Shown here piece after piece: positions 15,065 through 22,323 of a DNA stretch of 27,564 bases. Location of the stretch: contig DFBI01000129.1 of the NCBI GenBank assembly GCA_002367335.1, forward strand, positions 273 to 27,836, read 5' to 3'. Made by a program: the position numbers and the translations under genes. This stretch comes from Syntrophaceae bacterium UBA3084 (GTDB lineage Bacteria > Desulfobacterota > Syntrophia > Syntrophales > UBA6807). Within the stretch, counting starts at the first letter, position 1. Each line of letters opens with the position of its first letter. The notes beneath the pieces were generated by a model. The model did not search any database. It was not told the origin of the DNA and saw nothing but the letters and a program-made list of their open reading frames with translations.

Positions 15065-16366
15065 ATGATTTATAACGAGGAATTTGAAACGCTGCCCAGG
15101 GAAGCTTTGGAAGCGCTTCAGCTAAAGAGACTTCAACAAGTGGCGGAACGTGTTTATCATACTGTTGGTTTTTATAAAAAAGTTTTTGATGAAGCTGGTG
15201 TTACACCGGATAATATAAAAAGACTGGAAGACATAAGAAAACTTCCTTTTACCCAAAAGCAGGACCTGAGAGATAATTATCCTTTTGGGCTGTTTGCGGT
15301 ACCTATGAGTAACATTGTCAGACTTCACGCGTCTTCAGGGACTACCGGTAAACCGACGGTCGTGGGATATACACGGAGGGACATCGAAACGTGGTCAAGA
15401 CTTATGGCAAGATCTTTTGTTGCCGCAGGCTTAACAAAAAATGATATCATTCACAATGCCTACGGATATGGTCTCTTTACGGGAGGACTCGGCGCCCATT
15501 ACGGAGCGGAGCAACTCGGGGCAAGTGTGGTTCCCATGTCAGGCGGAAGCACGAAAAAACAGATTATGATTTTACAGGACTTTGGCCCGACAGCTATAAG
15601 CTGTACACCATCATACGCCCTTTATCTCGCAGAAAAGGGAGAAGAAATGGGAATCGACATGAAATCCCTGAATTTACGTGTGGGTATCCTTGGCGCGGAG
15701 CCATGGAGTGAAAAGATGAGACAGGAAATTGAAACCAGATTAAATATTACAGCGCTCGATATCTACGGCGCCTCAGAACTGATGGGGCCGGGAGTAGCCA
15801 TGGAATGCGCTGAGGGGCGTAACGGTCTGCATGTATTTGAAGATCATTTTATCGTGGAAACAATCGACCCGGAGACAGAAGAGGTTGTGCCAAACGGGGA
15901 AGAAGGGGAACTGGTATTTACAACTCTCACAAAGGAAGCGTTTCCTTTAATACGATACAGAACAGGAGATATATCCAGATTAATGAAGGAGCCATGCAGA
16001 TGCGGCAGAACCCTTACGAGAATTGCCCGCATATCCGGCCGTAGTGACGATATGCTGATCATAAGGGGTGTCAATGTATATCCATCCCAGATAGAGAATG
16101 TACTTTTAGAAGTCGAAGGACTCGAGCCTCATTACGAGCTTCTTGTGGAGAGAGAAGGCGCGCTGGATACTCTCGAAATTCGTGTAGAAGTAAGTGAATC
16201 GGCTTTTTCCGATGAGGTGAGGACGCTCCAGAAACTTGAAAGGCGAATCGCAAAAGATGTCAAAGACTATCTGGGTGTTTCAGCAACAGTAAAACTGGTC
16301 GAGCCAAACAGTTTACAACATTTCGAAGGCAAGGCCCGGCGAGTTATTGATAAGAGAAATATCTAA
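15065..16366 (+). CDS. paaK: Phenylacetate--CoA ligase family protein
   Basis: AMP-forming acyl-CoA ligase of the phenylacetate-CoA ligase family (ATP, CoA and an aryl acid to aryl-CoA). At 433 residues it has the compact family size. The P-loop motif SSGTTGKPT is at 90-98, the adenine-binding region IYGASELMGPG at about 233-243, and YRTGD at 298-302. A CRC pair (C311, C313) and the hinge RGVNVYPSQIE (334-344) follow, and the C-terminal catalytic lysine is probably in FEGKARRV. A very strong ribosome binding site (AAGGAGGG) precedes the ATG. It is followed by an ACT-domain gene, a pairing frequent in anaerobic bacteria and archaea. In such organisms the substrate may be phenylacetate, an indoleacetate-type acid or another aromatic acid; sequence alone does not decide. 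Confidence 0.92.
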   Translation: MIYNEEFETLPREALEALQLKRLQQVAERVYHTVGFYKKVFDEAGVTPDNIKRLEDIRKLPFTQKQDLRDNYPFGLFAVPMSNIVRLHASSGTTGKPTVVGYTRRDIETWSRLMARSFVAAGLTKNDIIHNAYGYGLFTGGLGAHYGAEQLGASVVPMSGGSTKKQIMILQDFGPTAISCTPSYALYLAEKGEEMGIDMKSLNLRVGILGAEPWSEKMRQEIETRLNITALDIYGASELMGPGVAMECAEGRNGLHVFEDHFIVETIDPETEEVVPNGEEGELVFTTLTKEAFPLIRYRTGDISRLMKEPCRCGRTLTRIARISGRSDDMLIIRGVNVYPSQIENVLLEVEGLEPHYELLVEREGALDTLEIRVEVSESAFSDEVRTLQKLERRIAKDVKDYLGVSATVKLVEPNSLQHFEGKARRVIDKRNI

Positions 16367-16383
16367 AAAAAGGAGGACAATCT

Positions 16384-16815
16384 ATGAAAGTAGAACAGAT
16401 ATCTGTTTTTCTGGAGAATAAGCCGGGGGGGCTTGAATATGTAACCAGAGTTCTAAGGGACGCTGAAATAAATATCAGAGCGCTATCTCTTGCCGATACC
16501 TCAGATTTCGGTATTCTCCGGCTTATCGTAAACGATATTGATACAGCGGAAAAAACACTCCAATCCAAGGGTCTTACGGTGAGACGTACATCTGTTGTAG
16601 CAGTTGAGGTCCCCGACCATCCGGGAGGTCTTCACAGTATTATCGAAGTTCTGTCAGGGAAAGATATCAATGTCGAATATACGTATGCTTTTGTCGAAAG
16701 AAGCGGTGAAAATGCACTGATTATATTCAGAGTTGATCGCACCGATGAAGCAATAGATGTTCTTCAGGAAAATGGCTTTACGGTACTTCCCGGGAACAGG
16801 GTTTACCAACTTTGA
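16384..16815 (+). CDS. Tandem ACT-domain protein
   Basis: A 143-residue protein made of two ACT domains: VEQISVFLENKPGGLEYVTR at residues 3-22, and a second starting at VVAVEVPDHPGGLHSIIEVL (about 72-91), followed by the second-domain strand NALIIFRVDR. ACT domains bind small ligands, usually amino acids, at dimer interfaces. The PGGL loops that hold the ligand are intact in both. It starts 18 bases after the CoA ligase with its own strong ribosome binding site (AAGGAGGA), so the two are co-expressed. A role in sensing aromatic amino acids or regulating the ligase is plausible but inferred. Confidence 0.9.
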   Translation: MKVEQISVFLENKPGGLEYVTRVLRDAEINIRALSLADTSDFGILRLIVNDIDTAEKTLQSKGLTVRRTSVVAVEVPDHPGGLHSIIEVLSGKDINVEYTYAFVERSGENALIIFRVDRTDEAIDVLQENGFTVLPGNRVYQL

Positions 16816-16840
16816 TGCTTTTTACTAAGTCATCACATAT

Positions 16841-16995
16841 TGATGCACTCGTAAAAAGTCAGATTTCCCCTCCCCTGGCGGGAGGGGATAAAGGGGAGGG
16901 GGCGTAACTGCTTGTAATGGCGCTGTATTCACCCTCACCCCAACCCTCTCCCATCAAGGGAGAGGGAGCAATTTTGACTTTTTACGAGTGCATCA
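16841..16995. mobile_element. MITE-like element D with perfect 21-bp terminal inverted repeats
   Basis: The left end TGATGCACTCGTAAAAAGTC+A (16841-16861) is the exact reverse complement of the right end (16975-16995). The direct repeat ATCACATATT occurs at both edges (16832-16841 and 16992-17001), like a target-site duplication that slightly overlaps the ends. Inside are two hairpins: CCCCTCCC/GGGAGGGG (about 16867-16887) and CCCTCTCCC/GGGAGAGGG (about 16944-16966). There is no transposase, so if mobile it needs one in trans. The two hairpins may also terminate transcription after the ACT gene. Confidence 0.75.
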
Positions 16996-17028
16996 CATAT
17001 TTGCACTACAATAAAGAAGAAGATACAA

Positions 17029-17682
17029 ATGATCAAAAAGTTGAGAGACCCTGTGAGTGGGTTAACCCATTGTATAGGTGCTGCACTGGCAGTTATTGGC
17101 CTGGTACTGTTAATTTATAAGTCTTGTAATCCCGTCAAACCATGGCATCTTGTGACTTTTTCTGTTTTTGGCACCGGGCTGATTCTGTTATATACCACCA
17201 GTACCTTATATCACTGGTTACCCTTCTCCGAAAAGGGAATCCGAAGGATGCGGAGACTGGATCATATAATGATCTTCGTTCTGATTGCTGCCACGTATAC
17301 CCCTGTCTGCCTGATTCCCCTGAGAGGCGCGTGGGGATGGAGCCTGTTCGGCAGTATCTGGGGGTTGGCCACTCTTGGTATTTTTATGAAATTTTTCTGG
17401 TTTCAGGCTCCCCGATGGTTTTCCACAATGATTTATATCTTGATGGGCTGGATGGTTATTGTGGGGATCTGGCCTTTGATAAAAGCAATTCACACAGGAG
17501 GATTCCTGTGGATTCTTATTGGGGGATTGTTTTATACGTTAGGTGCGATCATTTATGCACTCAAAAAACCGGATCCATGGCCCAACATCTTTGGGTTTCA
17601 TGAGATTTTTCATATCTTTGTCATGCTTGGCAGCTTTTCTCATTTCTGGGTAATGTATCGATATGTGACAAAGTTTAACTGA
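17029..17682 (+). CDS. Hemolysin III family membrane protein (YqfA/PAQR-like)
   Basis: Seven-helix inner-membrane protein of the hemolysin III/PAQR superfamily, 217 residues. Hallmarks are RDPVSGLTHCIGAALAVIGL at the N-terminus, TSTLYHWLPFSEKGIRRMRR, LDHIMIFVLIAATYTPVCLI, and the C-terminal FHEIFHIFVMLGSFSHFWVM. The conserved histidines and aspartate (THCIG, LYHW, RLDH, HEIFH, SHF) resemble the zinc site of PAQR hydrolases. The name comes from a reported hemolysin in Bacillus cereus; the real biochemical role in most bacteria is unknown. The ATG has only a weak purine-rich ribosome binding site (GAAGAAGA). It stands alone between two repeat elements. Confidence 0.92.
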   Translation: MIKKLRDPVSGLTHCIGAALAVIGLVLLIYKSCNPVKPWHLVTFSVFGTGLILLYTTSTLYHWLPFSEKGIRRMRRLDHIMIFVLIAATYTPVCLIPLRGAWGWSLFGSIWGLATLGIFMKFFWFQAPRWFSTMIYILMGWMVIVGIWPLIKAIHTGGFLWILIGGLFYTLGAIIYALKKPDPWPNIFGFHEIFHIFVMLGSFSHFWVMYRYVTKFN

Positions 17683-17705
17683 ACGGCGAAGAAGTCAAGG
17701 TTCAT

Positions 17706-17808
17706 GGCAGGCTATATCCCGCTCATGGTGAGCCTGTCGAACCATGCGCGCCTTGAACTTGAAGCTTTTTACTTTGCCATTAAAATTTGATTTTTTACGA
17801 ATGCATCA
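17706..17808. repeat. Intergenic repeat element E, leader of tex
   Basis: The 75 bases 17706-17780 match the reverse complement of 1924-1998 (upstream of uvrB) at 73 positions. The right terminus GATTTTTTACGAATGCATCA (17789-17808) resembles the inverted-repeat end of element D. The left terminus is degraded. A CATGGT/ACCATG stem (17724-17729 with 17741-17746) is conserved with the uvrB copy. It directly precedes tex, and the frame running through it would add a spurious N-terminus to Tex. Confidence 0.75.
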
Positions 17809-17827
17809 AAGGACATTGTTGGGGAGA

Positions 17828-20095
17828 ATGGACGAAAAACACATTGTAAAGATTGCGGCAGAATTAAAGCTGAAGGGAAAACAGGTACTGGCGACTGTTC
17901 AACTCCTGGACGATGGCGCTACTGTGCCTTTTATCGCCAGATATCGTAAAGAGATGACTGGAGAACTGGATGAGGTAAATGTCATCGATATTCGCGACCG
18001 GTTGGAACAACTTCGGAATCTGGACAAACGGCGTGAGTCCATTATCAAATCTCTTGAAGACCAGGGTAATCTCACAGATGATCTAAAAGAAAAAGTCCTG
18101 GTAGCCGAAACACTTGCTCTGCTGGAGGATATCTACCTGCCGTACAGACCGAAACGTCGCACACGAGGCATGATAGCAAAAGAAAAGGGACTCGAACCCT
18201 TGGCAAAGAAGATCTTCGAACAGGGTGATATGGACCCGCAGGCCGAAGCAGAGACCTTTCTTGATTCCGAAAAGGGCGTGGAAAAGATTGAGGATGCCCT
18301 GGACGGGGCTCGTGATATTATTGCCGAGTGGATCAACGAAGATAGCAAAGCCAGGGCAGAGCTTCGTGATCTCTTTGCACGAAAGGCCGTGATCCGTTCC
18401 AAAGTTGCGAAGGGCCAGGAAGAACAGGGTATTAAATATAAGGATTATTACGAGTGGGAGGAACCCGCAGCAAAAGCTCCGTCACACCGCATACTGGCCA
18501 TTCGCCGGGGAGCGGATGAAAATTTTCTTTCCTTCCACATTCTTCCTCAGGATACAGAGGCGTTTGAGATTTTAGAACACCGCTTTATCAAGAATGACGG
18601 CCGGGCCGCGGAACAGGTTCGCCCGGCGGTGAAAGATAGTTATAAACGACTTCTTTCGCTCTCCATGGAAACGGAAATCCGCTTGGAAAACAAGAAGCGC
18701 GCAGAAGAGGAGGCAATCAGAGTTTTTGCGAGAAATTTGCGCGATCTCCTGCTGGCCCCGCCCCTTGGACAAAAGGCTATGCTGGCGGTGGACCCCGGCT
18801 TCCGTACAGGGTGCAAAATCGTGTGTCTCGACCCGCAGGGCAAGCTTATACATAACGACACCATTTTTCCCCTTGAGCCTCAAAATCGCACAGATGAATC
18901 GGCAAAAAAGTTAAAGACACTGGTTGAAAAATTCAATATCGAGGCCATCGCTGTCGGCAACGGCACCGGCGGTCGTGAGGCGGAGGCATTCTGTAACAAT
19001 ATCGATTTGGGAGGAAAGGTTACGGTAGTGATGGTGAACGAGAGTGGCGCTTCGGTGTACTCGGCGTCGAAAGTTGCACGGGAGGAATTTCCGGATTACG
19101 ACCTGACGGTTCGTGGCGCTGTTTCTATTGGCAGGCGGTTGATGGATCCCCTGGCAGAATTGGTAAAGATCGATCCGAAATCAATCGGTGTGGGTCAGTA
19201 TCAGCACGACGTGGACCAGAAAGACCTGAAAAAATCTCTCGATGATGTTGTGGCCAGTTGTGTAAATTCTATCGGTGTGGAGGTAAATACTGCAAGCAGG
19301 CAGCTTCTCAGCTATGTGTCCGGTCTTTCAGAAAGACTGGCAGGAAATCTGGTACAACGCCGTGATGAAAACGGGGCTTTTCTTTCAAGAAAAGAATTGA
19401 TGAATGTTCCCGGCATGGGACCAAAAACATTCGAGCAGGCAGCCGGGTTCCTGAGGATTGGAGGAGCTGAAAATCCTCTCGATGCCTCTGCCGTTCATCC
19501 TGAAAGCTACCCTGTTGTTACCGCAATGGCAAATGACCTTGATTGTATGGTTGCGAGTTTGATGGACGATTCCGAACTGAGAGGCAGAATCAATTTATCG
19601 GATTATGTAACTGATGGGATTGGTATGCCGACGCTGACAGACATTATGGGTGAACTTGCAAAACCTGGGAGAGACCCGCGCGAGCAATTTGAGCTTTTTA
19701 CCTTCACAGAGGGCATTAATAAAATCGGCGATCTGGAAAAGGGAATGAAATTGCCCGGTGTTGTGACGAATGTAACCGCATTCGGGGCTTTTGTTGATAT
19801 TGGCGTTCACCAGGACGGCCTTGTGCATGTCAGTGAACTTACCAACAGATTTGTCAGAAATCCACACGATGTGGTGAAGGTAAACCAGAAGGTTTCTGTA
19901 ACTGTCATGGGTGTGGATATTGACCGGAAACGCGTTTCGTTATCGATGAGAAAAAATCCCCTTGAGTCCCGTGAGGAAAATCGGGAAAAGAAAACCGCAG
20001 ATATGAAACCACAGCGAAAACGCCCTGAAAAACCGAAGCCGTCCGGGAACCCCTTTGCTAATGCTCTAAAAGACTGGAAGCCTGCAAAAACTTAG
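17828..20095 (+). CDS. tex: Tex-family RNA-binding transcription accessory protein
   Basis: Tex is a conserved cytoplasmic nucleic-acid-binding protein, homologous to eukaryotic Spt6, that affects transcription and stress or toxin expression. The N-terminal helical region has DGATVPFIARYRKEMTGELD and EDIYLPYRPKRRTRG. A YqgF/RNase H-like domain starts at LAVDPGFRTGCKIVCLD (about 319). Helix-hairpin-helix elements follow (NVPGMGPKTFEQAAGF, about 525), then a C-terminal S1 domain (PGVVTNVTAFGAFVDIGVHQ...RVSLSMRK, about 640-712) and a basic proline/lysine tail. I chose ATG 17828 (755 residues). In-frame ATGs at 17744 and 17801 lie in the repeat element and would add non-homologous residues. GGGGAG is only one base before 17828, so the exact start is uncertain. 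Confidence 0.93.
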   Translation: MDEKHIVKIAAELKLKGKQVLATVQLLDDGATVPFIARYRKEMTGELDEVNVIDIRDRLEQLRNLDKRRESIIKSLEDQGNLTDDLKEKVLVAETLALLEDIYLPYRPKRRTRGMIAKEKGLEPLAKKIFEQGDMDPQAEAETFLDSEKGVEKIEDALDGARDIIAEWINEDSKARAELRDLFARKAVIRSKVAKGQEEQGIKYKDYYEWEEPAAKAPSHRILAIRRGADENFLSFHILPQDTEAFEILEHRFIKNDGRAAEQVRPAVKDSYKRLLSLSMETEIRLENKKRAEEEAIRVFARNLRDLLLAPPLGQKAMLAVDPGFRTGCKIVCLDPQGKLIHNDTIFPLEPQNRTDESAKKLKTLVEKFNIEAIAVGNGTGGREAEAFCNNIDLGGKVTVVMVNESGASVYSASKVAREEFPDYDLTVRGAVSIGRRLMDPLAELVKIDPKSIGVGQYQHDVDQKDLKKSLDDVVASCVNSIGVEVNTASRQLLSYVSGLSERLAGNLVQRRDENGAFLSRKELMNVPGMGPKTFEQAAGFLRIGGAENPLDASAVHPESYPVVTAMANDLDCMVASLMDDSELRGRINLSDYVTDGIGMPTLTDIMGELAKPGRDPREQFELFTFTEGINKIGDLEKGMKLPGVVTNVTAFGAFVDIGVHQDGLVHVSELTNRFVRNPHDVVKVNQKVSVTVMGVDIDRKRVSLSMRKNPLESREENREKKTADMKPQRKRPEKPKPSGNPFANALKDWKPAKT

Positions 20096-20158
20096 GTTTT
20101 TCTTTTAAAAAAAGGTTTACCGAAATAACCTAACCCAGATAAAGCCGAAGCCATTTTT

Positions 20159-20187
20159 GCCTGTCTGCGTGCGACGCACAGACAGGC
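20159..20187. repeat. Hairpin repeat downstream of tex
   Basis: GCCTGTCTGCGT and ACGCA-CA-GACAGGC form a 12-bp stem with a two-base bulge and a GCG loop, 64 bases after the tex stop. This is the type of palindromic intergenic repeat found in multiple copies in many proteobacteria; here it may also end or stabilise tex mRNA. The rest of the 293-base gap to the kinase holds a GCGGC/GCCGC mini-hairpin (20214-20226), a short tandem repeat, and a CTAAAAAGTCAGATTT stretch (from 20272) resembling the element D terminus. Confidence 0.6.
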
Positions 20188-20226
20188 ATGAATTTCACAA
20201 CTAAGGGACTAATGCGGCAAAGCCGC

Positions 20227-20260
20227 AAAGGCAAAAGGTCAAAGGCAAAAGGCTAAAGGC
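20227..20260. repeat. 14-bp tandem repeat, about 2.4 copies
   Basis: AAAGGCAAAAGGTC is followed by AAAGGCAAAAGGCT and AAAGGC. It is simple purine-rich repeat DNA in an intergenic gap, of a kind that expands by slippage. No function is evident. Confidence 0.6.
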
Positions 20261-20388
20261 CAGGAATTAAGACTAAAAAGTCAGATTTGTTTTCACCTTT
20301 CAGCTTTCACCTTGTCTGTTTAAGCTGATGCCAACATCTGTGCGAAAAACGCAGTTGTTGAGAATAAAGTCCCTAAGGTCGAGGGGTA

Positions 20389-21951
20389 ATGAATAATAAA
20401 GATCTGATATTGTCCATAGATAACGGAACCCAAAGTCTGAAGGCTCTCGTCTTTGATCTCGAAGGCTCCCTCCTCGCTATGGAAGCAATTCCTTTTCAGC
20501 CTCCCTATTTTTCGAAACATCCCGGATGGGCGGAACAGGATCCTGAAGTATTCTGGCAGACACTCTGTCAGGCCTGTCAAAGCCTGTGGCAACAGGGAAA
20601 AGTCAGCAAAGAGCGCATCGCCGGCGTTGCCCTCACCACCCAGAGAGGAACGCTTATCAATGTGAACAGTGAAGGAAAACCTCTTCGGCCTGCCATGCAC
20701 TGGCTGGATCAACGTAAAACTTATGGCCAGCCTCCAATTGGCGGTGTATGGGGATTATTCTTCAGACTTCTTCACATGAGCGATACGATTGCTTACTTTC
20801 AGACAGAAGCGGAAGCAAACTGGATTCGCACATACGAGCCGGACGTGTGGAGAGACACGCACAAATATCTTCTCCTGTCAGGTTATCTTACGTATAAACT
20901 TGTCGGAGAATTTGTTGATTCTACAGGCTGCCAGGTCGGCTACATTCCTTTTGATTACAGACACCTGCGCTGGGCCCCCGGTTGGGATTGGAAATGGAAA
21001 ATTTTGCCAGTAGATCGTTTATCACTTCCCGATTTGATTCCACCTGGAGAAATCCTGGGAACTATTTCCGAAATTGCTGCCAGGGAAACGGGAATTCCCG
21101 CCGGATTGCCCCTCATTGCAGCCGCGGCAGATAAGGCGTGTGAAGTTATAGGATCAGGAAGTCTCGATCCTTCCATCGGCTGCTTGAGTTATGGGACGAC
21201 TGCCACCATTAACGTAACACACAAAAGGTACGTTGAAGCCATACCTTTACTGCCCCCCTATCCCTCCGCTATCCCGGGACACTATGCGGTTGAAGTACAG
21301 ATTTATCGAGGCTTCTGGATGGTTAGCTGGTTCAAGAGAGAGTTCGGACATTTGGAGCAACAGGAAGCTGTCGAAAAGGGATTGGAAGCCGAAAGCCTTT
21401 TTGAAAAACTCGTAGAGGATATTCCCCCCGGTTCCATGGGCCTTGTGCTGCAACCTTACTGGTCACCGGGATTAAAACTACCGGGGCCTGAAGCCAAAGG
21501 AGCCATTATCGGGTTCGGCGATGTTCACACGAGGGCGTCTTTATATCGTTCAATTCTGGAGGGAATAGGCTATGCACTCAGGGAAGGCAAGGAGCGCATA
21601 GAAAAGCGGACAAAGATTCCCATTACAACCCTTCGTGTATCGGGCGGCGGTTCGCAAAGCAGAAGCGCCGTGCAATTAACGGCGGATATCTTCGGGCTTC
21701 CCACAGCCAAATCTCATATCTATGAAAATTCAGGACTCGGCGCTGCCATAGATGCCGCCGTCGGGCTTGGTCTTCACCATGATTTTGAAACGGCGATCAA
21801 GTCCATGACCCATACAGGTGAAGTCTTTGAACCAAATATGAAAAATTACTCCATTTACAACGAACTCTACCAGGATGTTTACAAAAAAATGTACAAACGC
21901 CTCAAACCTTTTTATAAGCGTATCAGGGAAATCACCGGCTACCCCAGGTAA
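20389..21951 (+). CDS. FGGY-family carbohydrate kinase
   Basis: ATP-dependent sugar or polyol kinase of the FGGY family (ribulo-, xylulo-, glycerokinase superfamily), 520 residues. The N-terminal actin-like fold has the phosphate-1 loop LSIDNGTQSLKALVFD (7-22), then HPGWAEQDPEVFWQTL and VALTTQRGT with AMHWLDQR for substrate binding. The second lobe has GCLSYGTTATIN (phosphate 2) and the family signature region LRVSGGGSQSRSAVQLTADI (adenosine loop). It resembles the YgcE-like subgroup, whose substrate is poorly known. The start has GAGGGG just upstream. No sugar transporter, aldolase or regulator is adjacent, so the substrate is unknown. The stop codon lies within the sequence GTAAAAAGTCA that marks repeat-element ends. 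Confidence 0.9.
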   Translation: MNNKDLILSIDNGTQSLKALVFDLEGSLLAMEAIPFQPPYFSKHPGWAEQDPEVFWQTLCQACQSLWQQGKVSKERIAGVALTTQRGTLINVNSEGKPLRPAMHWLDQRKTYGQPPIGGVWGLFFRLLHMSDTIAYFQTEAEANWIRTYEPDVWRDTHKYLLLSGYLTYKLVGEFVDSTGCQVGYIPFDYRHLRWAPGWDWKWKILPVDRLSLPDLIPPGEILGTISEIAARETGIPAGLPLIAAAADKACEVIGSGSLDPSIGCLSYGTTATINVTHKRYVEAIPLLPPYPSAIPGHYAVEVQIYRGFWMVSWFKREFGHLEQQEAVEKGLEAESLFEKLVEDIPPGSMGLVLQPYWSPGLKLPGPEAKGAIIGFGDVHTRASLYRSILEGIGYALREGKERIEKRTKIPITTLRVSGGGSQSRSAVQLTADIFGLPTAKSHIYENSGLGAAIDAAVGLGLHHDFETAIKSMTHTGEVFEPNMKNYSIYNELYQDVYKKMYKRLKPFYKRIREITGYPR

Positions 21952-22323
21952 AAAGTCATTAGTGGACCTCTCGGCGATGGTTGAAAGTCCCATCAATTAT
22001 CGTTGGAGTAGTAAGAACATTGGGGCCAAATCTTTATTCTTTACAGATTGCTCATGTGTCCACTCGTTGTCAAGAATAAATGACCTCAATTCTATACAAC
22101 CGCATTACATTTCATCAAGCAGTTTCCTGTTTTTAAAGGTGTTTTCAGGCGTTGGCATATGGTATTTTTATCTGTTAAAAATAGTAATAAAATTGAAGAT
22201 AATGGAGTAAGGTAAATTCGCCCATAAACTCGGCGTTAGCGCGCCTCGTGCAAAGACAAAGAAGCGATATGCGCGTCTTATTGCTTTGAGTTCTTCGATA
22301 TGAAGTAGAAGGTAATTTAAAAC
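21952..22323. other. 372-base gap between sugar kinase and antiporter
   Basis: No convincing gene. It opens with AAAAGTCATTAG, like the terminal sequence of the local repeat elements, carries copy 2 of the 24-bp repeat (22020-22043), and an AT-rich stretch around 22120-22210 that could hold the antiporter promoter. The frame running out of the kinase end to 22210 has no family character. AGAAGG about 10 bases before 22324 is the antiporter ribosome binding site. Confidence 0.5.
22020..22043 (+). repeat. 24-bp dispersed repeat, copy 2
   Basis: Identical over 24 bases to 8462-8485 and in the same orientation. Flanks differ on both sides (A before, CAGATTG after). This copy is in a non-coding gap, which shows that the repeat is not conserved because of protein coding. 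Confidence 0.6.

Noticed and set aside
20227..20260. Short direct repeats as a CRISPR array
   Set aside because: The 14-bp units are back to back with no spacers, and there are no cas genes in the window.
21875..22210. Plus-strand ORF running from the kinase end into the gap
   Set aside because: It overlaps the kinase in another frame, then reads through repeat DNA; no start signal or motif.
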